Of a stretch of 34,357 nt of DNA, positions 8,369 to 16,288 are shown piece after piece. The DNA comes from Bacteroidia bacterium (GTDB lineage: Bacteria; Bacteroidota; Bacteroidia; SpSt-205), in the NCBI GenBank assembly GCA_025057135.1, contig JANWXY010000079.1, forward strand, positions 1 to 34,357. Reading direction: 5' to 3'. The stretch's first letter is position 1, and every line of letters starts with the position of its first letter. Below the pieces are notes generated by a model that was not told the origin of the DNA, made no database searches, and saw nothing but the letters and a program-made list of their open reading frames with translations. Position numbers and translations under genes: made by a program.

Positions 8369-9121
8369 CTAAATAACGAAATCTTGCGTTAAGAGTGTGC
8401 GAAAGCTGTGGAAAGTATGCGTATAAAGTTCTCTGAGGGTACCAATATGTACGCCCTGTGCAGGGGTAGCGTGTAGAATTTTATCCCGCCCGATGTATAG
8501 TCCCACATGAGAAATGCGCTGCGAACCATGAGCGGTGAAAAAGACAAAGTCCCCTTTTTGTGGGGTTTCTACTGGGAGAGCGGCTTCGGCTTGCTGGTAG
8601 GCGTCTCGAGGTATAAGTCGCCCGCACCAGCGATACGCAAGCTGTGTCAGTCCCGAGCAGTCTATCCCGAAAGGTGTTTTTCCTCCCCATCTATATGGTG
8701 TCCCCGCAAATACCCGATAGAATAACCTCAGAGATAAAGGCCGACTTTTCCACGGAATCAATGCAGCTGAGGAGATCCAGTACCGGCCCATCGCCGTATG
8801 CCAGCATCCAGACTGAGGAAAAAGGGCACCGAAAGACACCCAGCCTTGAGTTCGCCCTTCGTAAATGAGTTTTGTTTGTCGCACACGAACGATGCCCCAT
8901 CCAGAGCCATCATAGAATGCATAATGGAGCGTTCCCGCTTCCACCCAGCCGACATATCCATCCATCCTCCCGCGAACAAGTACCCAGCCTTTGTACTCAT
9001 CAAGTATTTGCTGAGGCTCGCCCCAGAGAAGTTCAGAAACCTGCTCACTACGATGGTTGGGCTCTGCCCGTAAGGGCACATAAGGAAGGCGGGGCATCCA
9101 TAGCCATTCAGCGCTGGACAT
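8369..9121 (-). CDS. SH3-domain NlpC/P60 peptidoglycan peptidase
   Basis: 250 residues. The first half looks like a bacterial SH3 pair (YVPLRAEPNHRSEQVSELLWGE, GWVLVRGRMDGYVGWVEAGTL). The second half is an NlpC/P60 cysteine peptidase: catalytic Cys in PFGIDCSGLTQLAYRWCG, a DAYQQAEA segment, GDFVFFT, the His in RISHVGLYIG, and a third polar position at ILHATPAQGV. These enzymes cut gamma-D-Glu-meso-DAP bonds in peptidoglycan or turnover peptides. I see no clear signal peptide at the ATG at 9121, so it may act on recycled cytoplasmic muropeptides or use an uncharacterised export route. It overlaps the upstream sugar-kinase gene by 14 bases, which fits a cell-wall recycling link. Confidence 0.92.
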   Translation of the reverse strand: MSSAEWLWMPRLPYVPLRAEPNHRSEQVSELLWGEPQQILDEYKGWVLVRGRMDGYVGWVEAGTLHYAFYDGSGWGIVRVRQTKLIYEGRTQGWVSFGALFPQSGCWHTAMGRYWISSAALIPWKSRPLSLRLFYRVFAGTPYRWGGKTPFGIDCSGLTQLAYRWCGRLIPRDAYQQAEAALPVETPQKGDFVFFTAHGSQRISHVGLYIGRDKILHATPAQGVHIGTLRELYTHTFHSFRTLLTQDFVI

Positions 9122-9956
9122 GATAGGCTACGAGGGCTTCACAAACCCGAGAAACTACCCCACCCCACACCCCCCCATACTTTCGGGTGGTTTCTTGAAG
9201 GAGAGGCTCAAATGCATTTGCTACTCCACCGATGTATCGGATAGGCAGCTTAGACAACCAGCCTCCCCAAGTTCGCTGGATAAAGGCTCCCAATCTACCC
9301 ATAACCAAAGCTCTCACCCAAGGATGACTCTGCTTTTCCGCTAGGAAAGGTACAAACTCCCCAAGGAATGCCGAGGGTTGAGGACTAGCATAGGCAAGGG
9401 AACGCAAGTGAATAAGAGACCGTCCCGCAGCAAAGGGACACCAGTTCCAAAAGGCTTCTTCTAAATCGGCAGGTACCTCTTGATGCAAAAGTGCGCTGAG
9501 AAAAGCTTTTCCGAGGTCTGCCCCGCTACCTTCGTCGCCGAGAAGGTATCCATGCCCTCCAGCCTGCCGGTGAATCCTCTCGCCATCCCATAGCGCACAG
9601 TTTGACCCTGTGCCCAAGATGCATACGACTCCCGCTTGCCCTCCCCAAGCTGCCCTCGCAGCCCCCAATAAATCATGATAGACAAAGGTTTTTTCCACGG
9701 GTAGCCTAAACGTCTCTGCCAAGAGATAGCGCATCTTCTCTCGCGTCTCTTCACGATGAAGCGCAGGCCCATAATAGTAGAGCACACTGATATCCTTGCC
9801 AGCTTCTCTAAGAAGCTGAGCGGCTCGGAAAAGTTTTTCTTTAGCTCTTTGCCAGCCCTCTACCTCAGCATTGAGACCTTCTGTACGCAGACTCCAACGA
9901 GACTGGGCTTCCATCCAATCCGTCTTAGAAGCGCCAGCATCAGCCACCCATAGCAC
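9108..9956 (-). CDS. BadF/BadG/BcrA-type ATPase, probable N-acetylglucosamine kinase
   Basis: 282 residues from a GTG start at 9956. The ASKHA-fold kinase motifs are visible: phosphate-1 loop VADAGASKTDW at the N terminus, LGTGSNCALWDG in the middle, the HGYLLGDEGSGADLG segment typical of GlcNAc/BadF kinases, and YIGGVANAF near the C terminus. Bacteroidota proteins of this size and pattern are usually called N-acetylglucosamine kinase and phosphorylate amino sugars from cell-wall turnover. The next gene is a peptidoglycan peptidase, which supports that reading. First gene of a four-gene leftward operon. A one-mismatch -7 element (TTTATTTG, 9961-9968) lies 4 bases before the start and faces the tetR promoter. 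Confidence 0.87.
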   Translation of the reverse strand: MLWVADAGASKTDWMEAQSRWSLRTEGLNAEVEGWQRAKEKLFRAAQLLREAGKDISVLYYYGPALHREETREKMRYLLAETFRLPVEKTFVYHDLLGAARAAWGGQAGVVCILGTGSNCALWDGERIHRQAGGHGYLLGDEGSGADLGKAFLSALLHQEVPADLEEAFWNWCPFAAGRSLIHLRSLAYASPQPSAFLGEFVPFLAEKQSHPWVRALVMGRLGAFIQRTWGGWLSKLPIRYIGGVANAFEPLLQETTRKYGGVWGGVVSRVCEALVAYHVQR

Positions 9957-9960
9957 TCTA

Positions 9961-9968
9961 CAAATAAA
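9961..9968 (-). promoter_or_regulatory. Probable -7 element (TTTATTTG) for the sugar-kinase operon
   Basis: One mismatch to TAnnTTTG, placed exactly 4 bases before the GTG at 9956, the same spacing as the perfect copies elsewhere in the window. Confidence 0.45.
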
Positions 9969-9982
9969 TGTACTCCTTTCCG

Positions 9983-9990
9983 TACCTTTG
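9983..9990 (+). promoter_or_regulatory. Bacteroidota -7 element (TACCTTTG) for the tetR operon
   Basis: A perfect TAnnTTTG match, 4 bases before the ATG at 9995. It decides that start over an in-frame ATG at 9968, which lies upstream of the promoter element. Confidence 0.7.
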
Positions 9991-9994
9991 CAAT

Positions 9995-10648
9995 ATGGCC
10001 GCTAAAACAAAAGAAGCCTCTTTGGAGGCTCGTATCCTCGACTTGTACAAGCAGCTTGTTGTAGAAGGTAAAATCAAGAAGATGAGCGTCTTTTCCTTCT
10101 GTAAAGCGCTGGATATTTCTGAGGCTGACTTCTACAAGCATTACGCTTCTCTGGATGCCATAGGACGCAAAATCTGGACTTCTTATGCCGAGGAAGTGCT
10201 CTCCACTCTCAAAGCTTCCGAAACTTATCAAAACTACTCTTCGCGCGAAAAGATTCTGGCGTACTTCTTCACCTTCTTTGAGACCGCTGTAAAAGACCGT
10301 AGCTTTATCGCTCAAACCTATTCTAACTTTTCCCTACTGCGCGGCTACCAGAAAAAATTCAGAGCACACATGGCAGAAGTAATCCAAGAGGGAGTAATCG
10401 CCGAAGAGATACAATCTCGCCATTTGGAAAACCTCTATTTAGACGTTCTCTGGGGCATTCACTGGGGGCTGATTCAGTTCTGGCTAAATGACGAATCCGA
10501 AGGGTTTGAAGACACAGAAAAGGCGATAGAAACCTATTTACGCATACCTCTGGAACTGATGGGGCAGAATGTGCTGGATAGTGCCTACGAAGCGCTCAGA
10601 TTTACACTAAATCGCTTCAAAATACCGAAGATAAAGATACTCTCTTGA
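9995..10648 (+). CDS. TetR/AcrR-family transcriptional regulator
   Basis: 217 residues. The N-terminal 60 residues form a TetR-type helix-turn-helix domain (ARILDLYKQL, then SVFSFCKALDISEADFYKHYASLDAIGRKIW, matching the usual F/Y-Y-x-H/Y-F end of the recognition helix). The rest is an all-helical ligand/dimer domain (FFTFFETAV, LLRGYQKKFRAHMAEVI). The ligand and targets are unknown. As first gene of an operon with an aminotransferase and a PHP protein, and only 38 bases from the divergent sugar-kinase operon, it could control either or both; this is inference. The start is set by the -7 element four bases upstream. Confidence 0.88.
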   Translation: MAAKTKEASLEARILDLYKQLVVEGKIKKMSVFSFCKALDISEADFYKHYASLDAIGRKIWTSYAEEVLSTLKASETYQNYSSREKILAYFFTFFETAVKDRSFIAQTYSNFSLLRGYQKKFRAHMAEVIQEGVIAEEIQSRHLENLYLDVLWGIHWGLIQFWLNDESEGFEDTEKAIETYLRIPLELMGQNVLDSAYEALRFTLNRFKIPKIKILS

Positions 10649-11853
10649 CCACGACTGCGGGAGTTTCTCAGCGGATAGCTGCGCTCAGTGAAGCTCAAAC
10701 GCTGGGGATGGCGCAGCGTGTCCGAGAGCTCAGAGCTGCGGGCAAACCGGTATTATCGCTTCTTCTGGGGGAACCAGACTTTCCCGTTCCCTCCCCTTTA
10801 CAAGAAGCCGCCATAGCTGCTATTAGAGAAGGGCATGCCCCTTATCCACCCGTAGCGGGGCTCTTGCCTCTGCGTGAAGCGATTGCCGACTACTATCACA
10901 GAACTTACGGGCTGCCCTATGCAGCACCACAGGTCGTCGTCTCCAACGGCTCAAAGCAAGCCATTTTCAACGCCCTATTGAGTGTCGTAGAACCCGGAGA
11001 CGAAGTCATTTTACCCTCTCCCTACTGGGTCTCTTACTTGCCGCTTGTACAGTTAGCTGAGGGAAAGCCTATGGTCGTACCGACGGGCCCTGAGACCCAC
11101 TACAAACTGACACCTGAGGCCTTAGTTGAGGTGCTCAGTCCTCGCACCCGAGCGGTTATTTTATGCTCTCCTTCTAACCCTACTGGCAGTGCCTATTCTC
11201 GTAGCGAGCTCGCAGCCATCGCTGAGGTACTACAAAGCCATCCCCAGGTATGGGTCATCTCAGATGAAATCTATGAGCTCATTCGTTATAGCGGAAGCCA
11301 CGTCTCTCCTGCTCAGTTTCCACAGCTTTTTGACCGAACTATCATCTGTAATGGATTTTCAAAGGCATTTGCGATGCCGGGCTGGCGTTTAGGCTACCTC
11401 ATAGCTCCGCGCCAGATTGCCGATGCTGCTACCAAAGTACAAGGCCAAACTACCGCAGGAGCAAATATCATCGCCCAAAAAGCTGCTATCGCAGGCTTGC
11501 GCAGCGATATTCAGACCCTACTGGCTCCAATGATACGAGATTTCCAAGAAAGGCGGGACTACATCTACAACTACATTCGACAGCATCTCCCAGAGGTAAA
11601 GCCTTACTTACCCGAAGGGGCTTTTTACTTCTTTCTGGATATGTCCGATTTTTTGAATAGAAAATCTCCCGCCGGTCAGCCCCTGCGCAATGCCGATGAA
11701 TTAGCCGACTACTTGCTGGATAATGGTATAGCTGTGGTGCCAGGTACTGGATTCGGCTCGGATAAACATATCCGCATCAGCTATGCCGTAGCGCTATCAG
11801 AAATTCAAGCGGGTCTCCCCCGCCTCGTGGAAGCCCTGCGTGCTTTGGACTAA
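10645..11853 (+). CDS. Class I/II PLP-dependent aminotransferase (aspartate-type)
   Basis: 402 residues, normal length for the class I fold aspartate aminotransferases. Seen: the N-terminal GEPDFPVPSP segment, YPPVAGLLPLREAIA, VSNGSKQAIFNALL, the PSNPTGS loop, DEIYELIRY (cofactor-contacting Asp and Tyr), the PLP lysine in NGFSKAFAMPGWRLGY, and a C-terminal substrate arginine in DKHIRISYA. It moves amino groups between aspartate or a similar amino acid and 2-oxoglutarate; the exact substrate range cannot be told. The start is a TTG overlapping the tetR stop as TTGA, and the coding continues directly into conserved sequence. The PHP gene overlaps its end by 14 bases. Confidence 0.93.
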   Translation: MTTTAGVSQRIAALSEAQTLGMAQRVRELRAAGKPVLSLLLGEPDFPVPSPLQEAAIAAIREGHAPYPPVAGLLPLREAIADYYHRTYGLPYAAPQVVVSNGSKQAIFNALLSVVEPGDEVILPSPYWVSYLPLVQLAEGKPMVVPTGPETHYKLTPEALVEVLSPRTRAVILCSPSNPTGSAYSRSELAAIAEVLQSHPQVWVISDEIYELIRYSGSHVSPAQFPQLFDRTIICNGFSKAFAMPGWRLGYLIAPRQIADAATKVQGQTTAGANIIAQKAAIAGLRSDIQTLLAPMIRDFQERRDYIYNYIRQHLPEVKPYLPEGAFYFFLDMSDFLNRKSPAGQPLRNADELADYLLDNGIAVVPGTGFGSDKHIRISYAVALSEIQAGLPRLVEALRALD

Positions 11854-13003
11854 ACGCTTACTCGCCCTTTTTCTCCTCTTACTTGCACCCATAGCCGGTA
11901 TTCAGGCCCTCACTCCACTGTATAAATTTGAGGGAAGCGCACCTTTTTCCGGGCAGCGCTGGTTCAATCCTTTTTCAAGTGATACCCTAACATGGACTCG
12001 CGCAAACTTCCACATTCATAGCCGAACTTGGGGCGGCATCACGAATGGACACCACTCCCCCTCTGAGATCATCAGAGCATACGATAGTCTGGGCTACCGA
12101 TGGATAGGTATCGCAGATTATCAGCGAATCAACTCCGAAAGCCCCATCCTTCTCTACGAGCACGGTTGGAGTATTGGAAAAGTTCATCAGCTGTGCTTTT
12201 GGCCTGAGTCTGTGCGATGGTGGGATTATCCCCTTCTACAAACTCTCTCCGCAAAGCAGCATACTTTACGTATCCTTCGCCCCACTACGCCTTTATTAGT
12301 GATTGCTCATCCACGCTTTTTAGGCAGCTACACAGGGAGAGAGCTATCCCGATTAGGAGGGTACGACGCCATAGAAGTACTCAATCGGTACGGCGACTCT
12401 ATAGAAGAGTGGGATAGTGCCCTTTCCTCGGGACACTTTACTCCTATCATAGCCAGTGATAATGCCCACGACGTTTACAATCCTCATGAAGTGATGAGCC
12501 GATGGACAGAGGTGGCGATTTCACCTAACGCTCCGATAGATAGCTTGCGCGCGGCATTGTACAGAGGTCGCACGGTCGGGTACAAAAATCGCACTCCCTA
12601 TCCTTTGAGAGCGTATCCTACCTTTCGCAGAATAGAACTCGTAGGTGAAACCCTTTTCGTGGAAACATCTCAGCCCGTGGATAGCCTGCGAATAATCGGA
12701 CAAAACGGTCACATCCGAGCCGTGAGCTATCAGACGGACAAGCTGATTTACTCTATTCGCCCTGCGGATACCTACTTGCGAGCAGAAGCATATACATCAG
12801 CTGTGGAGGCTTATACGAGCCCTCTCGTACGAGGAGTCCCTAAAAGAAGACCTATACCCAAAATAGACTGGGGCTGGACGGGGCTTCATGGACTATTTTG
12901 GGGTGGGATTGCGGTATTTCTTATAGTTGCTGGCTTGCGTCTAATCCGAGCCAAACAGAATAAACAAGTGCAGGATAGATTTCTCTCTCAGCCGCTTGAA
13001 TAA
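11840..13003 (+). CDS. Membrane-anchored PHP-domain phosphoesterase
   Basis: 387 residues from a GTG start. An N-terminal signal peptide or anchor (LLALFLLLLAPIAGIQA) is followed by a PHP domain with its metal ligands visible: HxH in ANFHIHSRTWGG, Asp in IGIADYQRIN, His in LVIAHPRFLG, and DNAHD in PIIASDNAHDVYN. A C-terminal transmembrane helix (about 350-370, GLFWGGIAVFLIVAGLRL) with a basic tail follows, so the catalytic domain should lie outside the cytoplasm. PHP enzymes hydrolyse phosphoesters with a trinuclear metal site; the substrate here is unknown. The region between (about 255-335) may be a small beta domain. Its last 83 bases overlap purN on the other strand. Confidence 0.82.
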   Translation: MLWTKRLLALFLLLLAPIAGIQALTPLYKFEGSAPFSGQRWFNPFSSDTLTWTRANFHIHSRTWGGITNGHHSPSEIIRAYDSLGYRWIGIADYQRINSESPILLYEHGWSIGKVHQLCFWPESVRWWDYPLLQTLSAKQHTLRILRPTTPLLVIAHPRFLGSYTGRELSRLGGYDAIEVLNRYGDSIEEWDSALSSGHFTPIIASDNAHDVYNPHEVMSRWTEVAISPNAPIDSLRAALYRGRTVGYKNRTPYPLRAYPTFRRIELVGETLFVETSQPVDSLRIIGQNGHIRAVSYQTDKLIYSIRPADTYLRAEAYTSAVEAYTSPLVRGVPKRRPIPKIDWGWTGLHGLFWGGIAVFLIVAGLRLIRAKQNKQVQDRFLSQPLE

Positions 13004-13484
13004 AAGCCTCTATCTGCACTGCCGAAAGCCCCCATACAGGAAGGCGCACCTGATGAAGTATAGGACCTTCATCATACCGCTCTGACACGAAATGAATAGT
13101 GAAGCCGCTTTCGTAGGCGCCCGAAGCTGCTACGGCTTCATGTACTCGTCTCCCGTACATGCCCTTGCCACCAAAAGCAGGAAGCAGAGCAGGATGACTA
13201 TTCAAAATGCGCTTCGGATATGCTTGAACAACAGCTTCTGGCACCAGTGCAAGATACCCAGCAAGTGCAATAAGGCGGACTTTCTGCTCATGACATACCC
13301 TGAGCCATGCTTCAGCCGCATTTTGAATCTGAAAAACCTCTACTCCCAGTCGCTCTAACGGCTCACGGCGGGCTGAGTTTCGGTCCACTATACCGATAAC
13401 CCGAGTCCCTCTGCTAATAAGATAACCGGCGACAGCTGCGGCTAAACGCCCCCGTCCCGAATAAGCTACGGCGCAACTGTACAT
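12921..13484 (-). CDS. purN: Phosphoribosylglycinamide formyltransferase (PurN)
   Basis: 187 residues, near the usual length. It transfers a formyl group from 10-formyl-THF to GAR in purine synthesis. The catalytic residues are present: Asn and His in ILNSHPALLPAF, then the Bacteroidota-type GGKGMYGRRVHEAV loop, and the Asp in SERYDEGPIL; the folate-binding AGYLALVP is also seen. The N-terminal phosphate loop is unusual: SGRGRL stands where most PurN proteins have SGxGTN/SN. Either the loop is divergent or the protein uses a related substrate. The ATG at 13484 overlaps the end of the TPR gene by 19 bases, placing it last in that operon, and its 3' end runs into the PHP gene. Confidence 0.86.
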   Translation of the reverse strand: MYSCAVAYSGRGRLAAAVAGYLISRGTRVIGIVDRNSARREPLERLGVEVFQIQNAAEAWLRVCHEQKVRLIALAGYLALVPEAVVQAYPKRILNSHPALLPAFGGKGMYGRRVHEAVAASGAYESGFTIHFVSERYDEGPILHQVRLPVWGLSAVQIEAFIQAAEREIYPALVYSVWLGLDASQQL

Positions 13485-16288
13485 GGTTCTGGTCTGGTTT
13501 TGGCGAATTCTGCTTCCTCTTTCATGCCGAGGCGCTCAGCACTCTGAGCATATGCCTTCCATAGCTCGGAGGAATACGGATTGACCTCCAAAGCATCGCT
13601 CAGAAACCGATAAGCTGAGTCTGCGTACCCACGCACGACTAAACTGCGGGCCCACAGGCTCTGTGCGGGCGCATAGTAGGGGAAGCGCACTAAAAATTGC
13701 TGCACTCGTGAAGGCGCAGAGTCAAGCCGCAACATGAAACTTTCCCTGAAAAAGGTATCTTGTGCATCTTTCAATAGAGCCTGCACAGAGTCAGCTATGC
13801 TCTGAGCCAATCCTCTATTATGGCGGGCAAGGGCGATTTCAGCTCTAAGTAGCTTCAGTCTGACTGAGGTAGGCACCCGCTGAAGTCCAGCTTGTATATT
13901 TTCCTCGGCGCCGCTGGTGTCTCCTTGCATCAGAAAGAGACGGGCCGCCCACTCGTACGGCGCATCATAAGCGACGCCACGGTCTATCCATGGACGCAAA
14001 ACAAGAACCAGCGTTTGTATGTCTCTACGCAAATACGCGTAATATCCGAAACGCAAAAAATCCATATCTTCCCAGCTATTGGAGGGTTCTATGAGGGCGG
14101 CTTCTTGACCGCGTCCTGCGGCGGTAAGGAGCAGAGCTACTTCGCGGCGAGCCGGGGCTTCTACCTCAGGATAACTGCCCCACAGCCGGCTAATCAAAGC
14201 ATATGCCGAATCCCAACATTCACCTTCGGCAAGTGCATAGCCTGCATATAGAGAATCCACAGGTGTCCTCGCTTGGAAAAAGATTTCAGCAGCTTTTCTG
14301 GGGCTGCCTGCTTGCAGCAAAGCCACACCGAGCTGGCGAGCTAACTTGGGTGCCAGTTCTGGGTCATTTTTTTCAAAATAGGGCAAATAGCCAATCGCTT
14401 CTCGGAGCGCCTTCTTTCGGAGCGCAGAGACAAAACGCCCTACCGCAGTCGTATCTTCAGCGGTGCCAAGCCACTGAGCGTTCCAACCGCCAAAAGAGCC
14501 TTCTTTCAGGACTCCTCGCAGACGCAGATAAGAGAGGTTCTCTCGCACAGTGGGGGATAAATCGCTCCATTGGGCTATGGAAGTCGCTACGGTAGCTGCC
14601 CATTCTGGTTTATCATATTGCAGATACAGAATAGCCAGGTGCGCGTACGCCTCTGCCCGCCCAGGCGCCTGACGGATAGCCTCTTTCCAATAATACGCAG
14701 CAGAGTCTAACTGCCCCAACTTGTAGAAAGCATAGGCCAGCTGATTATAAATGTTGGCATTGCCGCCGAAACGCTGAGTATAGCTCTGTAAAAGCTGAAT
14801 AGCCCTCACCGTCCGCCCCAAAGCAAGCCAGACCAGAGCCCCCTGTAAAGCGGCAGGCTCCATCGGTTTGCTCAGGAGAGCGCGTTCATAACTTTCCACA
14901 GCTTCCTGTACAAGGTCTTGCTGTCGCGCCCTCAGACGAGCGAAATTGTAGTTGAGTTTGGCCTCGTAGGGAAGGAGATATAAAGCTTCCCGATAAAGGG
15001 ACTCGGCATTTTCCCAGTCGCCAAGCAAGAGAGCGGCTTCAGCTTGGGCTACAGCATACAGGCGAGCTGGCAACCGCGTCGTCGGCCAATCATTTCGCGC
15101 TTCACTAAAAATAAACCCTCCAATCGCTAAGAAATACACCGCCGGCAAAGGAATGCGAACACTGCGCGAAACTTCCCAATAGGTCATTTTACCTGCCCGC
15201 CACAGGGGGAGAAAGTTCCATATCAAGTAAATCGCAGTCCCTATTATACCCCCCATGAGCACAGAGCGCCACAGTTCCGCAAGGCGATAGATATACAGGT
15301 CTTGATGATTCCAGGCATGAAATCCGAATGCGCCGAGTGCGATTAGTACTATACCACTCCATCCCCAGAAAAACGCCGCAGGCTGCCGTAGATTCTCTCC
15401 GAATACAGGATAGTAAGGTTGCAAACCGACATACCCAGCCATAGCTCCCAAACACCCGAGCCCAACAGTAAAGGTATAACCCGCCTCAGAAGGTAGAAAA
15501 ATCAGCATCCCCACGAGAGCCCCACTGAGAGCAATAAGCAGCCACAATCCTCTCATCTGGCGAAAACGAACCGCAGGCGGATAAATAAGCGTAGTGAAAA
15601 GAGCGAGCGGTACTTGCATCCCCATCATACCAGCCACGGCATAGCTGATGACTCCAGGGTCAGAGAGTGATTTATACAGTACCACAGGACCGCGCCAGAA
15701 TGCAGGCGCTCCCAAGACTAAAGCAGCAAGCCCCCCAGTAATCAGAGCAGTCAGCCCTAACCTTAGACGCCAAATCCCCATCTTAGCGAGGTAGCTCGGC
15801 AAAAGCACAACCAAAGCCAATCCCAAGGAAACGATATAAAATGGGTCTGCATCTACCCAGAGTTTTGCGGCTCCACTCAGAACGACCCATGCGACCCAGG
15901 CGAAATATACAAGATAAGGAGCGAACCCCTCCGCACGGCTGACCGCAGCAAGAAGCGCAGCCCAACCCGCCACTATTACCACCCAACCAACACCATAACT
16001 CCACCAGCGAGGTAATAAAATATCAGCCGCTCGTAACTCATACGCCCAGCGGACCGGCGCTTCTATTAGATAGGTACGATACCGAACCTCTACTTCCTGA
16101 ATCGGCTCCAAGCTTTCTTCCTGAAAGGTAAAAGGTATCAGAACGTCTGAAAAGTCGTGACGATGAAGCCAGCCCCAAAAACCCCATATCAGTACAGCCC
16201 CTGCTATTAGAAGAGTCGGCCGCAAATAGACTTTCTCTGCACGAGGGAGGCCCAACCATAACCCCCGCCAGTTCCATTCGTGATTCAT
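13466..16288 (-). CDS. Polytopic membrane protein with C-terminal TPR array
   Basis: 940 residues, function not recognised. The first part (about residues 20-400) has many hydrophobic helices, roughly ten, with a loop of about 60 residues after the first (FQEESLEPIQEVEVRYRTYLIEAPVRW). After about residue 408 come tetratricopeptide repeats: several canonical ones (AALLLGDWENAESLYREAL, YNQLAYAFYKLGQLDSAAYYWKEAI, AYAHLAILYLQYDKPEWA), then more degenerate helical repeats up to the C terminus. The TPR part likely binds partner proteins at the membrane. The ATG at 16288 overlaps the symporter stop as ATGA; a longer reading to 16456 would lie inside the symporter gene and begins with non-conserved sequence. 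Located between an SNF symporter and purN. Confidence 0.75.
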   Translation of the reverse strand: MNHEWNWRGLWLGLPRAEKVYLRPTLLIAGAVLIWGFWGWLHRHDFSDVLIPFTFQEESLEPIQEVEVRYRTYLIEAPVRWAYELRAADILLPRWWSYGVGWVVIVAGWAALLAAVSRAEGFAPYLVYFAWVAWVVLSGAAKLWVDADPFYIVSLGLALVVLLPSYLAKMGIWRLRLGLTALITGGLAALVLGAPAFWRGPVVLYKSLSDPGVISYAVAGMMGMQVPLALFTTLIYPPAVRFRQMRGLWLLIALSGALVGMLIFLPSEAGYTFTVGLGCLGAMAGYVGLQPYYPVFGENLRQPAAFFWGWSGIVLIALGAFGFHAWNHQDLYIYRLAELWRSVLMGGIIGTAIYLIWNFLPLWRAGKMTYWEVSRSVRIPLPAVYFLAIGGFIFSEARNDWPTTRLPARLYAVAQAEAALLLGDWENAESLYREALYLLPYEAKLNYNFARLRARQQDLVQEAVESYERALLSKPMEPAALQGALVWLALGRTVRAIQLLQSYTQRFGGNANIYNQLAYAFYKLGQLDSAAYYWKEAIRQAPGRAEAYAHLAILYLQYDKPEWAATVATSIAQWSDLSPTVRENLSYLRLRGVLKEGSFGGWNAQWLGTAEDTTAVGRFVSALRKKALREAIGYLPYFEKNDPELAPKLARQLGVALLQAGSPRKAAEIFFQARTPVDSLYAGYALAEGECWDSAYALISRLWGSYPEVEAPARREVALLLTAAGRGQEAALIEPSNSWEDMDFLRFGYYAYLRRDIQTLVLVLRPWIDRGVAYDAPYEWAARLFLMQGDTSGAEENIQAGLQRVPTSVRLKLLRAEIALARHNRGLAQSIADSVQALLKDAQDTFFRESFMLRLDSAPSRVQQFLVRFPYYAPAQSLWARSLVVRGYADSAYRFLSDALEVNPYSSELWKAYAQSAERLGMKEEAEFAKTRPEPCTVAP

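Noticed and set aside
8507-9123. Several plus-strand open frames opposite the NlpC/P60 gene
   Set aside because: All are antisense to a gene with complete catalytic motifs, and none has a recognisable domain.
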